A stretch of 64,000 nucleotides of DNA from Breoghania sp. L-A4 (GCF_003432385.1 NZ_CP031841.1:372001-436000); one strand, 5' to 3'; positions 30,345 to 43,732 are shown, numbered from the stretch's first letter. Program-made: numbers and translations. Notes: generated by a model not told the origin, from the letters alone.

Positions 30345-30998
30345 TTACAGGATCTTCTGGCCGGTCTTCGCCCAGTCGTCCATGAACTGCTGCAGGCCCT
30401 TGTCGGTGAGCGCGTGGTTGACCAGGCTCTTGAGCACGGCCGGCGGCACGGTTGCTACGTCGGCGCCTGCAATCGCGCTCTGCTTGACGTGGTCGGCCGA
30501 ACGGATCGAGGCGGCGAGGATTTCGGTCTCGAAATCGTAATTGTCGTAGATGGCGCGGATCTCGGCGATCAGCTCCATGCCGTCGACGCCGAGATCATCC
30601 AGCCGGCCGATGAACGGCGAGATGAAGGTCGCGCCGGCCTTGGCGGCCAACAGCGCCTGGTTGGCGGAGAAACACAGGGTGACATTGACCATGTGGCCCT
30701 CACCGGTCAGCGTCTTGCAGGCCTTCAGGCCATCCCAGGTCATTGGCAGCTTGATGGCGATGTTCCTCGCGATCTTCGCAAGCTCGCGTCCTTCCGCGAT
30801 CATCGCGGAGGCTTCCAGCGCCACCACTTCCGCCGACACCGGGCCGTCGGTCAGACCGCAGATCTCGGTGATCACCTCACGCACGTCGCGGCCCGACTTG
30901 AGGATCAGCGAGGGGTTGGTGGTGACGCCATCGAGAAGGCCGGTTTCGGCCATTTCACGGATTTCCGTGACGTCGGCGGTATCGACGAAGAATTTCAT
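30345..30998 (-). CDS. fsa: Transaldolase / fructose-6-phosphate aldolase (TalC/FSA family)
   Basis: Small class I aldolase of 217 aa forming a decameric TIM barrel. The Schiff-base Lys is Lys83 in [19 protein letters not shown] and TTNPSLI are family N-terminal motifs. At the position that separates the two activities, E. coli FSA has Tyr131 and transaldolase TalB has Phe178; here SPFIGRLDD carries Phe129, pointing to transaldolase activity (inference from known mutagenesis). Start ATG 30998 gives the standard [10 protein letters not shown]. It is divergent from priA. Confidence 0.93.
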   Translation of the reverse strand: MKFFVDTADVTEIREMAETGLLDGVTTNPSLILKSGRDVREVITEICGLTDGPVSAEVVALEASAMIAEGRELAKIARNIAIKLPMTWDGLKACKTLTGEGHMVNVTLCFSANQALLAAKAGATFISPFIGRLDDLGVDGMELIAEIRAIYDNYDFETEILAASIRSADHVKQSAIAGADVATVPPAVLKSLVNHALTDKGLQQFMDDWAKTGQKIL

Positions 30999-31324
30999 GG
31001 GGTCGGTCGCTCCTGAAGGTCTGTGTCCGGATTCAAGGTCCGGGCCTGAAAATGCCGGCCGCCCGATGGCGGACGCTTTCGGCGTTTCTTTATAGTAATG
31101 CGACGCGAATCGCACCCCGAATTCGCGCGAAATTCGTGTTCAGTTGCGCAAATGACCGCGCCGATTTGCGCGAAAGTTGCGTTCCGGGGATGACGCCGCC
31201 TCGCGCCAGGCAAGGGAAATCGTTTCCGTGCTTTGCGGTAGGCAGGCTTTGTACGCTAGACCGTTCGGCGGAGGCACGCTGATCGTGTTTCGCCGGTGCG
31301 CCGGATTCTCAGGCCTCAAGATCG
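30999..31324. other. Divergent intergenic region, fsa to priA
   Basis: 326 bases. A less GC-rich portion at about 31080-31160 probably carries the fsa promoter. I see no convincing gene, RNA or strong palindrome. The priA frame is open into this region but lacks family sequence there. Confidence 0.35.
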
Positions 31325-33511
31325 TTGGACCCCGTGTTGTCGGACAAGCCTCTCGTCGTTCCCGTTCTGGTGCCGGTCGCGGTGGACGGCCCGTGGTCCT
31401 ACCGGGTGCCGCCGGGCATGACGGTGCGTCCGGGGTCCATCGTGCGCGTTCCGGTCGGCCCGCGCGAGGTCATCGGTGCGGTCTGGGATGGCGAGGCCGA
31501 TGGCGCGGTTGCGTCCAAACGCCTGCGCGACATCGCGCATGTATATGACGCGCCGCCGCTTGACGACGACATGCGCCGGTTCATCGACTGGGTCGCCAAC
31601 TGGACGCTGTCGCCGCCCGGCCTGGTGCTGCGCATGGTGGTGCGGCTTCGGGACGCGCTGGAGCCCGAGCCGCCGGTCAAGGGCATTCGCGTCGGCACCG
31701 TGGTGCCCGAGCGCATGACGGCGGCGCGCGAGCGGGTGCTGGAACTGGCGTCGGATGGTCAGGCCTGGAACCGGGCGGAGCTCACCCATCAGGCGGGCGT
31801 CAGCTCCGCGGTCGTGGGCGGGCTTGTGAAACTCGGCGCGCTGGAGATCGTCGCCATGCCGGCGGCCTCGCCGCTCGCGGCGCTGGATCCGGACAAGCCG
31901 GGGCGCGAGTTGACGCCGGCGCAGCAGGAGGCGGCCGAGGCGCTGCGCGCCTCCGCAAAGGGCGGCTATTCCGTCACGCTCATTGACGGCGTCACCGGCT
32001 CGGGCAAGACGGAAGTCTATTTCGAGGCGGTGGCGGAGGTGCTGAAAGCGGGCAAGCAGGCGTTGATACTGTTGCCGGAGATTTCCCTGACCGCGCAGTT
32101 TCTCGAACGCTTCGAGGCGCGTTTTGGCGGAAGACCGGCGGAATGGCACTCCGATCTCGCGCCCAAGCAGCGCGCGCGCGTCTGGCGCGGGGTGGCGGAC
32201 GGCACCGTTCAGGTGGTCGTCGGCGCGCGCTCGGCGCTTTTCCTGCCCTTCAAGACGCTCGGGCTGATCATCGTGGACGAAGAGCATGACACCGCCTTCA
32301 AGCAGGATGACCGGGTGCCCTATTCGGCGCGCGACATGGCGGTGGTGCGCGGCCATCTGGCGGATTTTCCCGTGGTGCTGTCGTCGGCGACGCCGGCGAT
32401 CGAAAGCCGGGTCAATGCGGATGTCGGCCGTTACCGGCGCATTGTGCTCAGCGAGCGCGCCACGGGCGCGGAAATGCCGCGCATCGAACCCGTCGACATG
32501 CGCAGCCATGGTCCCGAACGCGGGCGCTGGCTGGCGCCGACGCTGGTCGACGCCCTGAAGGCGACCATCGAGAAAGGCGCGCAGGCGCTGCTGTTTCTCA
32601 ACCGGCGCGGCTACGCGCCGCTGACGCTCTGCCGCGCCTGCGGCCATCGCTTCCAGTGCGACAATTGCTCCACCTGGCTGGTCGAGCACCGGTTCCGCGG
32701 TCAGCTCGTGTGTCACCACTGCGGCCATCAGGAGCGCAAGCCCGATGTCTGCCCGGAATGCGGCGCCGCCGACTCGCTGGTGGCCTGCGGCCCCGGCGTG
32801 GAGCGAATCGCCGAGGAAGTGCGCGCTCTTTTCCCCGACGCGCGCGCCCTGGTGCTGTCCTCGGACAATCTCGGCGGACCGGAGCGCATGCGCCAGGAGC
32901 TGAAGTTGGTCGAGGAGGGCGGCGTGGACATCGTCATCGGCACGCAGCTTGTCGCCAAGGGGCATAATTTCCCGATGATGACGCTGGTCGGCGTGGTCGA
33001 CGCGGACCTCGGGCTGGCGCATGGCGATCCCCGTGCCGCCGAGCGCACCTTCCAATTGCTTGCCCAGGTGACCGGACGCGCCGGGCGTATCGGCGGCGGC
33101 GGCCATGGGATACTGCAAAGCTATGCGCCCGAGCACCCGGTGATCCAGGCGATGTTGTCGGGTGACCGGGACGCTTTCTACAGCGCCGAGATTGAAGCCA
33201 GACGGCTCGCCGGGCTGCCGCCGTTCGGCCGTCTTGCGGGAATCGTCATCTCAGGCGAGGATCGGGCGCAGGCCAACGCCTATGCCCGCGCCTTCGCGCA
33301 GGCCGCCCCGCGTGACAATCGCGTCGCGGTGCTTGGGCCGGCGGATGCGCCGCTCGCGCTGGTGCGCGGCCGCCACCGCTTCCGGATTCTCATCCAGGCC
33401 GACCGCAAGATCGATCTGCAGGCCTACCTGCGCGGCTGGCTGGCCGTGGCGCCCAAGGCGCGCGGATCGCTGCGCGCCCAGATCGACATCGACCCGCAAA
33501 GTTTCATGTAG
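31325..33511 (+). CDS. priA: Primosomal protein N' (replication restart helicase PriA)
   Basis: 3'-5' DNA helicase that restarts stalled forks, 728 aa. The N-terminal 3' DNA-binding domain covers about residues 10-105, Walker A GVTGSGKT is at 222-229, DEEH near 319, and a zinc-binding insertion has paired cysteines (CRACG, CDNC, CHHCG, CPECG) typical of PriA. The start is uncertain: TTG 31325 or GTG 31334, neither with a good ribosome binding site. It is followed by 329 bases of spacer before atpH. Confidence 0.95.
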   Translation: MDPVLSDKPLVVPVLVPVAVDGPWSYRVPPGMTVRPGSIVRVPVGPREVIGAVWDGEADGAVASKRLRDIAHVYDAPPLDDDMRRFIDWVANWTLSPPGLVLRMVVRLRDALEPEPPVKGIRVGTVVPERMTAARERVLELASDGQAWNRAELTHQAGVSSAVVGGLVKLGALEIVAMPAASPLAALDPDKPGRELTPAQQEAAEALRASAKGGYSVTLIDGVTGSGKTEVYFEAVAEVLKAGKQALILLPEISLTAQFLERFEARFGGRPAEWHSDLAPKQRARVWRGVADGTVQVVVGARSALFLPFKTLGLIIVDEEHDTAFKQDDRVPYSARDMAVVRGHLADFPVVLSSATPAIESRVNADVGRYRRIVLSERATGAEMPRIEPVDMRSHGPERGRWLAPTLVDALKATIEKGAQALLFLNRRGYAPLTLCRACGHRFQCDNCSTWLVEHRFRGQLVCHHCGHQERKPDVCPECGAADSLVACGPGVERIAEEVRALFPDARALVLSSDNLGGPERMRQELKLVEEGGVDIVIGTQLVAKGHNFPMMTLVGVVDADLGLAHGDPRAAERTFQLLAQVTGRAGRIGGGGHGILQSYAPEHPVIQAMLSGDRDAFYSAEIEARRLAGLPPFGRLAGIVISGEDRAQANAYARAFAQAAPRDNRVAVLGPADAPLALVRGRHRFRILIQADRKIDLQAYLRGWLAVAPKARGSLRAQIDIDPQSFM

Positions 33512-33840
33512 CCGCATTCGGTCCGGCGCCATCGGGCCTGCTTCACGCGCCGGGCGTCACATGGCGAACGGCGGCCAGATCGGGCTTGCGGAGCGCTGCG
33601 CCTTATCCTTTGGTGGTAGTTTTGCCGGTTTCGCACCCAAACACCGTGGGAAAGCGTCCTTGCCGCGGGTCGGTGATGTTGCGCACCCGTGATCCCTGTG
33701 CTATGCGAAGCCCGACATTCGGGATGCAGTTGCGGCTTGAACTGGCTGCGTCCATAAATATCCAATAATTCCAAGGTCTTATTTGGTGAGTATTTCACAC
33801 GATAAGGCCTTGGTGCGCGTCTTGAGAGAGCACGAACCCG
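33512..33840 (+). promoter_or_regulatory. Leader region of the atp operon
   Basis: 329 bases without a gene. It becomes AT-rich towards atpH and contains a weak promoter candidate (TTGAAC 33737-33742, TATCCA 33759-33764, 16-nt spacer). Downstream, AAGGTCTTAT (33773-33782) can pair with ATAAGGCCTT (33802-33811), one G-U pair, as a 10-bp stem with a 19-nt loop, ending 29 nt before the GTG start of atpH. Confidence 0.4.
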
Positions 33841-35933
<2,093 letters not shown>

Positions 35934-35973
35934 CGTTTCGCGTAGCTGACCGGAACCGGGAACGGGAGCGGCC

Positions 35974-38304
<2,331 letters not shown>

Positions 38305-38435
38305 TCCGAATGTTGCCGAGGCGCGCGCCCGCAAGGTGTGCGCCTTGGTCGCCGGCCATGCGTCGGCCAATCCTGACAGAAGGCGCGCAGGGCTGATGCC
38401 CGTGCCGCGCCGCATGCGAAGCAACGAGGCCGATC

Positions 38436-38843
38436 ATGGCGGAAGCCTTTCAGTTCGAACTTGTCTCTCCGGAGCGCCTTCTGATCTCAGAGGCGGTCGA
38501 AGAGGTCGTCGTTCCCGGCTCCGACGGTGATTTCGGCGTGCTGGCGCATCACGCGCCGCTTATGTCGACGATCCGTCCGGGATTCATCGAGGTAAAGCAC
38601 ACGGACGGATCCGCGTCGAAGATCTTCGTGCAGGGCGGCTTTGCCGACACCGGCCCGAATGGCCTGACGATCCTGGCCGAGCGTGCCGTTCCAGCGGAAG
38701 ATCTCAAGGCCGACGTGATCGCAGCCGAGATCAAGGACGCAGAGGAAGACCTGGCGGACGCCTCCGACGATGCGGCGCGCACGGCTGCGCAGCACAAGAT
38801 CGGCCAGCTCAAGGAAGTCCAGGCGGCGCTCGCGACGCTCTGA
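38436..38843 (+). CDS. atpC: F1F0 ATP synthase subunit epsilon
   Basis: Rotor subunit and regulator of F1, 135 aa. The N-terminal beta sandwich is clear (FELVSPERLLISEAVEEVVVPGSDGDFGVLAHHAPLMS, cited in part), followed by a C-terminal helical hairpin (residues about 90-135) rich in Ala and Asp. It is the last gene of the operon, 131 nt after atpD, and is followed by a strong terminator. Confidence 0.96.
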   Translation: MAEAFQFELVSPERLLISEAVEEVVVPGSDGDFGVLAHHAPLMSTIRPGFIEVKHTDGSASKIFVQGGFADTGPNGLTILAERAVPAEDLKADVIAAEIKDAEEDLADASDDAARTAAQHKIGQLKEVQAALATL

Positions 38844-38870
38844 ACGGCCCCGGCCTGAATACGGACATCG

Positions 38871-38904
38871 AAAAAAACCCGGCGGAATTTCCGCCGGGTT
38901 TTTT
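38871..38904 (+). terminator. Rho-independent terminator of the atp operon
   Basis: AAACCCGGCGG (38875-38885) pairs with CCGCCGGGTTT (38891-38901) across AATTT, with an A run before and a T run after. It is 27 nt after the atpC stop and could also serve the converging small gene. Confidence 0.85.
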
Positions 38905-38934
38905 CGTACTCAATCGCTCTGAAAGCGGACGGCG

Positions 38935-39159
38935 TCAGGCGGCGATGCGCTTGAAGCCGGTGTTGCCGCCGCGCGAGCGCCGGCGCTCGTCCGGAGCGAT
39001 GTAGACAAGCGCGTGATGCTCCTGGCAATAGGAAACACCGGCCTCGACGCGGTTCTGGCACGGGAAGACATAGCTGTCCGCGCTGCTGCCGCTGCCTTCA
39101 ACCCATTTGCATTGTCCGCTGCGCGGAAGATTCGTCATATTCGTCGGCGTCGTTTTCAT
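38935..39159 (-). CDS. Small Cys/His-rich protein resembling the GcrA C-terminal region
   Basis: 74 aa. The core QCKWVEGSG...YVFPCQNRVEAGVSYCQEHHALVY spaces three Cys and two His as in a zinc knuckle and resembles the C-terminal segment of alphaproteobacterial GcrA regulators (CKWP..., FCG..., YCAEHARLAY). The N-terminal DNA-binding part of GcrA is missing. The C-terminus is basic (PDERRRSRGGN). ATG 39159 follows AGGACCGAACG on the minus strand. The relation to GcrA is suggestive only; zinc binding is likely. Confidence 0.6.
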   Translation of the reverse strand: MKTTPTNMTNLPRSGQCKWVEGSGSSADSYVFPCQNRVEAGVSYCQEHHALVYIAPDERRRSRGGNTGFKRIAA

Positions 39160-39529
39160 CGTTCGGTCCTGATCATGTCCGAACGCGCGACGGCAGCCGG
39201 AGCCGCACCGCGCATTCGCAAGGGTCTTGACTGTGCGACCATCAATCAGCGCCGCGACCGTTTCATTTCATGCATCCGGCGATTGCCCTGGCGCCGTTCA
39301 CGTGGGACGCCGGCGCGACAGTCCGGGTGCAGGAAATAAAACGATCTCAAGGAACCCGGCGCTCCACCATCCGGCTGACCGGAGGGAGAACCGATGGGGC
39401 TCTGGGCGGCGGATCATGAACGCAGGCGCGAAGTAGTAGCCTGCGATAGTCTGCACCGTACAGATAACCAGCCGCAAGGCCGCATGCAATGGGTGCGACA
39501 TCATAGCCGCCATGCGTGCCGTGCACTGG
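39160..39529. other. Intergenic region with no recognised feature
   Basis: 370 bases between two minus-strand genes. Open frames here show no family similarity or ribosome binding sites. It should contain the 3' end region of the OmpA-like gene and the promoter of the small zinc-knuckle gene, but no clear hexamers or terminator hairpin are visible. Confidence 0.3.
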
Positions 39530-40102
39530 TTAATACTGGATGCGCCGGCTGCCCCAATCCGGCGCAGACTCGTCCTTCTGCAGCCGGAGGTTGGAAACGA
39601 CCCGCCTGTTCTGTGCCTTGCACTCGATATCCGCGCAGTTGCGCACCAGACGCTCGCGGCCGTAGCCCTTCGCCCAAAGGCGACTCTGCGGCACGCCTTG
39701 GGAGATCAGATAGCTCATCACGGCTTCGGCGCGCCGTTGCGAGATCTCGCGGTTGGCATCCTCGTTGCCGGGATCGTCGGCATGGCCCTGCAGCTTGACG
39801 AACCAGCGCGGGTGACCCTGCAGCCAGCGCGCCTGCGCGTCGAGCGTGCGTTTCGCGGTGTCGTCAAGCTCCGCCGACTTCTCGGTGAAATAGGTGCGCC
39901 GGCCCACGTGCAGGATGAAATCCTGCTCGCTGCCGGAAGCCACCTTCTCGAATCCCTGCGCCGGCGCGTTGGTCACGTCGGGGATCACCGCGATGCTGTC
40001 CACGCTGGCGCAGCCCGCGATAAGAAACAGGACGACCAGCGCCACAGACGCGGTGCAGGCACGTGCGGCGCCTGTCCGCCTGGAGTGTCGGCTCGGCTTC
40101 AT
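39530..40102 (-). CDS. OmpA-family lipoprotein (Pal-like peptidoglycan-binding)
   Basis: 190-aa predicted outer-membrane lipoprotein. The signal peptide ends in lipobox LIAGC near residue 30. The C-terminal OmpA domain (about residues 75-175) has YFTEKSAELDDTAKRTLDAQARWL, LQGHADDPGNEDANREISQRRAEAV and WAKGYGRER, where the Asp and Arg bind diaminopimelate in peptidoglycan. It is not the tol-linked pal gene, as no tol genes are adjacent. ATG 40102 is chosen because upstream codons are not family-like. It follows an L,D-transpeptidase gene, so both may act on the envelope. Confidence 0.88.
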   Translation of the reverse strand: MKPSRHSRRTGAARACTASVALVVLFLIAGCASVDSIAVIPDVTNAPAQGFEKVASGSEQDFILHVGRRTYFTEKSAELDDTAKRTLDAQARWLQGHPRWFVKLQGHADDPGNEDANREISQRRAEAVMSYLISQGVPQSRLWAKGYGRERLVRNCADIECKAQNRRVVSNLRLQKDESAPDWGSRRIQY

Positions 40103-40136
40103 TCGGTTCCCCCGGAAAGCGGTGCGGTGCCCAGGC

Positions 40137-40793
40137 TCAGCCGGCGCTGACATTGGCGGTGGAGCCGCCCAGATGCTCGAGCACCAGAACGCGCGTGCCG
40201 ATCGGGCAGCGCTGGTACAGATCGACAACGTCCTCGGGGAACATGCGGATGCAGCCCGACGAGACATCGTTACCGATGCTCCAGGGTTCCAGCGTGCCGT
40301 GCAGCCGGTATCCCAGGTCGCGTCCGTCCCGGTAGAGATACAACGCGCGCGGTCCCAGCGGATTTTCGGGCGAACCGCCTTCAACAAGCTTGGGCAGGTC
40401 AGGGCTGCGTTCCAGCATTTCCGGCGGCGGCACCCAGCGCGGCCACAGGGCCTTGCGGTCGATGCGGGCGTGTCCGAACCACTGGAAACCTTCGCGTCCG
40501 ACGCCAACCCCATAACGCAGCGCGGTGTTGTTTTCCCAGATCCAGTAGAGGAAATGATTGCGGGTATCGACGACCACCGTTCCCGGCGGTTCCGGCGAGA
40601 AATATTTCACCATCTGCCGCCGCCACTGCGGCTTGATCACCTTGAAATTCGTCAGCCGGTAGATAAATCCCGCGTCATCCGCTGCTCCGGCGAACCATTT
40701 GGATGCGGTGTTCGCCAATGCGGATTGCGACAATGCTGCGCCGGCGAGCAAGGCGCCGCCTGCCTCCAGAATCTTTCTGCGCGTCAGCAACAT
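40137..40793 (-). CDS. L,D-transpeptidase (YkuD domain), Tat-exported
   Basis: 218-aa envelope enzyme that forms 3-3 peptidoglycan crosslinks or attaches proteins to peptidoglycan. The N-terminus TRRKILEAGG with a following hydrophobic stretch is a twin-arginine signal. The YkuD catalytic motif is at the C-terminal third: YRLHGTLEP followed by SSGCIRMFPEDV, with catalytic Cys and His present. The family start is supported by GGGAGGGC 5 nt before ATG 40793 on the minus strand. It lies 34 nt upstream of the OmpA-like lipoprotein gene and is probably cotranscribed with it. Confidence 0.92.
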   Translation of the reverse strand: MLLTRRKILEAGGALLAGAALSQSALANTASKWFAGAADDAGFIYRLTNFKVIKPQWRRQMVKYFSPEPPGTVVVDTRNHFLYWIWENNTALRYGVGVGREGFQWFGHARIDRKALWPRWVPPPEMLERSPDLPKLVEGGSPENPLGPRALYLYRDGRDLGYRLHGTLEPWSIGNDVSSGCIRMFPEDVVDLYQRCPIGTRVLVLEHLGGSTANVSAG

Positions 40794-40898
40794 GATGCCC
40801 TCCCTGCATGCGCGCGGGCGCAAACGGGCTTGGCGAGACAGCACCACCCCCCGCCTGCGTGCGAGACCCCGCTATTACGCGGCAACAGCACGGCAACG

Positions 40899-42536
40899 TC
40901 AAGCGTTTGGGAGAACCCCTCCGGCGGCCTCGAGCGCCTGCGGCGTGTCCAGATCCAGCCGGATCGTGTCGTCGAGTTCGATCTCGACGACGGCTTCAGG
41001 ATTGTCGCCGATCAGATGCCGCGCGCCGACGTCGCCCTTGATCGCCAGCAGGGCGTCGAAGTAGCGGCGTGACCAGAGCACCGGATTGCCGCGTTTGCCC
41101 TTCACCGTGGGCACCACGATGAGTGCGCCTGCGGCCGGGTCGTAGGCGGCAACCAGCCGGTCGATGGTTTGCGGCGTGATGCGCGGCATGTCGGCGAGCA
41201 GCACGATCGCCGCGTCGGCGGAGGCGGGCAGGGCCTTGATACCGGTCTTCAGGGACGTCGACAGGCCTTCGCGATAGTCTTCGTTGTGCACGAAGCGTAC
41301 ATCGAGGTCCTCAAGCGCCGCTTCCACCTGATCGCGCATGTGCCCCGTCACCACGGTCACGGGTCCGGCGCGCGATTCGAGCGCCGCGCGCGCGGCGATG
41401 CGCACCAGCGGTTCGCCGCCGATGGTCGCCAGAAGCTTGTTGGGCCCGCCCATGCGGGTGGAGCGGCCCGCCGCCAGGACAATGGCCGCAACGTCGGGGC
41501 GCGGGGCCGCGGTTGCACGCGGAGCCTCTTCGCGCGGCTGCGGGCGGGAGACGATTTCCATCAGCAATCCTCCGACACCCATGCCGGTCAGATCGGCGGC
41601 GCTGACCTCGAGGCCGGCGAGCGTTCTCTGCAGCACCCAGTCAAAGCCGTTTTCACGCGGGCTGCGGGCGCATCCTGGCGCGCCGATGACCGGCGTGCCG
41701 TCCAGATCGCCCAGCACCAGCAGATTGCCCGGATCCACCGGCATGCCGAAGTGCGTGACGTGTCCTCCCGCCGCTTCGATGGCCGAGGGCACCACATCGC
41801 CGCGATCCACGTTGGCCGACGCCCCGAAGACGATCAGCAGTTCCGCGCCGCCGGCCTTGGCCTCGCGCAGCGCGGCGGCCGTTGCCTCCGCCGTGTGCGG
41901 CACGCGCAGGTCCGCCACGATCTCCGCGCCGGCGGGCTTGAGCCGGTCCCGCGTGACGCTCAGCGTCTTGTCGATGGTCTTCGGTTTCAGGCTGGGAAGC
42001 GTCGTCGAGATGATGGCGGTCTTCAGCGGACGGTAGGGCGCGACGCGGAGCAGCGATAGCCCGTCCTGCTGTTTGCCGACCGTCTCCAGTGCCCGCTCCA
42101 CCAGATCCCCCGCGACGCCATAGGGAATGATCTTGACCGTGCCGACCATCCGCCCCGCCTCGACGGCGGCATGCTGCGGCAGGCAGGCGAAGGTGATCGC
42201 CGGATCGATGCGGTTGAGCGCGTCGATGGCGGCGCTGTCGACGCAGAGGACGCCGGCTTTGGCGGCAAACAGGTTGGCGCGGCCGGTGAAGGCGCGTTCG
42301 ACCTCTACGGTATCGCCGCCGATCGCCGCCGCGATGCGCCGCGCGGCCTCGTCCTCGGGCACATCACTCGCCTCCAGCATGGCCACCGTCAGGGACCCGA
42401 CGGAGGCCGCTTGCAGGCGCGCGATGTGCTCCGCCGTCAGCCGCGTGCCCTTCCTGAGCGCGAGGCCGTCGGTCTTGAAGGAATGGGCGAGAATGCCGTT
42501 AAGGCAGTCGCGCAACGGGCGTTCGCCGAACGTCAC
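40899..42536 (-). CDS. Molybdopterin-binding domain fused to MobA-like nucleotidyltransferase
   Basis: 545 aa in two parts. The N-terminal half (about 1-340) resembles MoeA/MogA-type molybdopterin-binding domains (HSFKTDGLALRKGTRLTAEHI, then ELLIVFGASANVDRGDV and FGMPVDPGNLLVLGDLDG). The C-terminal half (about 350-540) is a MobA/MocA-like NTP transferase with AAIVLAAGRSTRMGGPNKLL and VLLADMPRITPQTI. Such fusions are implicated in adding CMP to the molybdenum cofactor for xanthine-dehydrogenase-type enzymes. Start is GTG 42536, whose bases overlap the stop of the upstream xdhC-type gene by 4 nt. Confidence 0.85.
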   Translation of the reverse strand: MTFGERPLRDCLNGILAHSFKTDGLALRKGTRLTAEHIARLQAASVGSLTVAMLEASDVPEDEAARRIAAAIGGDTVEVERAFTGRANLFAAKAGVLCVDSAAIDALNRIDPAITFACLPQHAAVEAGRMVGTVKIIPYGVAGDLVERALETVGKQQDGLSLLRVAPYRPLKTAIISTTLPSLKPKTIDKTLSVTRDRLKPAGAEIVADLRVPHTAEATAAALREAKAGGAELLIVFGASANVDRGDVVPSAIEAAGGHVTHFGMPVDPGNLLVLGDLDGTPVIGAPGCARSPRENGFDWVLQRTLAGLEVSAADLTGMGVGGLLMEIVSRPQPREEAPRATAAPRPDVAAIVLAAGRSTRMGGPNKLLATIGGEPLVRIAARAALESRAGPVTVVTGHMRDQVEAALEDLDVRFVHNEDYREGLSTSLKTGIKALPASADAAIVLLADMPRITPQTIDRLVAAYDPAAGALIVVPTVKGKRGNPVLWSRRYFDALLAIKGDVGARHLIGDNPEAVVEIELDDTIRLDLDTPQALEAAGGVLPNA

Positions 42537-43255
42537 GCGGCCGCCTCGCGCGCAACGCCCGCCGAGGCGCGGCCGCTCTTGCGCAGGTCCTCGATGATCT
42601 GCGCCATGACCGCGACGGCGATTTCGGCCGGGCTGGCGGCGCCGATGTCGAGGCCGATCGGAGCATGGATGCGATCGATCTGCTCGCTCGACAGCCCGTC
42701 CTTCAGCCGCTCGACTCGAGTCGCATGCGTCTTGCGGCTGCCGAGCGCACCGACATAGAAGCAATCGGCTTCCAGCGCGCTTTTTAAGGGAAAATCGTCG
42801 ATCTTGGGATCATGGGTGACGGCGACGAGCGCCGTGTAGCGGTCGAGCGTCACCTCCGCCCCCAGCACTTCGTCCGGCCATTGCGCAAACAGCGGCGTGC
42901 CGGGGAAACGTTCGGGTGTGGCAAACGCGGTGCGCGGATCGATGATGGTGACGTCGAAGCCGGCGATCGCGGCGATCGGCGCCAGCGCCTGTGAGATATG
43001 CACCGCGCCGATTACCAGGATGCGCGGCGGCGGCACTTCCACGCCAAGGAACAGCCGGTTGTCGGCCGCGTCCTCGATCATGCCGGATTTGCCGGAGCGG
43101 AAGCGTCGGTCCAGTTCCTCGTGCAGCGGGTCGTCGGCCCACGGATCGGCCTCGCGCACCAGGCGTTGCGCGCCGGTCGTCACATCGGTGATGAGAATGC
43201 AGCCGCGGCGCGCGGCGCGTTCCGCATTGAGCTGTTCGAGAAGCGCAAGCTGCAT
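42533..43255 (-). CDS. XdhC-family molybdenum-enzyme maturation protein, C-terminal domain type
   Basis: 240 aa. It contains the XdhC Rossmann domain (PRILVIGAVHISQALAPIA, then FDVTIIDPRTAFATPERFP) and the C-terminal signature YVGALGSRKTHATRVERL...IHAPIGLDIGAASPAEIAVAV. XdhC proteins bind the molybdenum cofactor, promote its sulfuration and insert it into the enzyme. The short N-terminal XdhC/CoxI domain is instead encoded separately upstream. It ends inside the start codon of the MobA-like fusion gene, so the two are coupled. Confidence 0.9.
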   Translation of the reverse strand: MQLALLEQLNAERAARRGCILITDVTTGAQRLVREADPWADDPLHEELDRRFRSGKSGMIEDAADNRLFLGVEVPPPRILVIGAVHISQALAPIAAIAGFDVTIIDPRTAFATPERFPGTPLFAQWPDEVLGAEVTLDRYTALVAVTHDPKIDDFPLKSALEADCFYVGALGSRKTHATRVERLKDGLSSEQIDRIHAPIGLDIGAASPAEIAVAVMAQIIEDLRKSGRASAGVAREAAA

Positions 43256-43257
43256 GG

Positions 43258-43599
43258 TCAGGCCACCTTCTCGACGTAGACGCGGATGCGCCCGCCGCAG
43301 GACAGTCCGACCCGCCATGCGGTCTCGTCGGCGACGCCGAATTCCAGCATTTTCGCCGCGCCGCTTTCGATGACGTCGATGGCCTCGCCGACCACCGCGC
43401 CCTCGACGCAGCCGCCGGACACGGAACCTTCGAAATTGCCTTCGCCGTCGATCACCAGATGGCTGCCGGTGGGACGCGGCGCGGAGCCCCAGGTCTCCAT
43501 CACTGTGGCCAGCGCCACCTCGCGTCCGGCCTTGCGCCAATCCTGCGCCGTCAACAGCACGTCGTGCGTGTCGATTGCTTCGCCCGGGGCCTCGCTCAT
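43258..43599 (-). CDS. XdhC/CoxI-family N-terminal domain protein
   Basis: 113 aa, equivalent to the N-terminal third of full-length XdhC: ALATVMETWGSAPRPTGSHLVI, then GSVSGGCVEGAV, and the Cys-containing LSCGGRIRVYVE at the end. The conserved cysteines are thought to handle the cofactor sulfur. ATG 43599 is 6 nt after GGAGGA on the minus strand, which decides it over an in-frame ATG at 43617. It precedes the Rossmann-domain XdhC gene by 2 nt, so the two halves are translated together. Confidence 0.9.
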   Translation of the reverse strand: MSEAPGEAIDTHDVLLTAQDWRKAGREVALATVMETWGSAPRPTGSHLVIDGEGNFEGSVSGGCVEGAVVGEAIDVIESGAAKMLEFGVADETAWRVGLSCGGRIRVYVEKVA

Positions 43600-43732
43600 G
43601 CCATCCTCCGCTGCCATGGTATTTCCCTCAGCATATAGGACGAGGGCATGGGCTTGAAAGGGGCGTGCGCTGACGGCCAGGCGGGGAAGGTGCGACCGCA
43701 GGGTGCTCCGTGGAACCCGGCGGCCGGTTTGC

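Noticed and set aside
28739-30385. A long plus-strand frame across the DUF1835 gene
   Set aside because: The minus strand carries the recognisable DUF1835 motifs with a normal start; the plus frame has none.
31316-33136. A 606-codon open frame antisense to priA
   Set aside because: No recognisable domain; PriA on the other strand has all its motifs.
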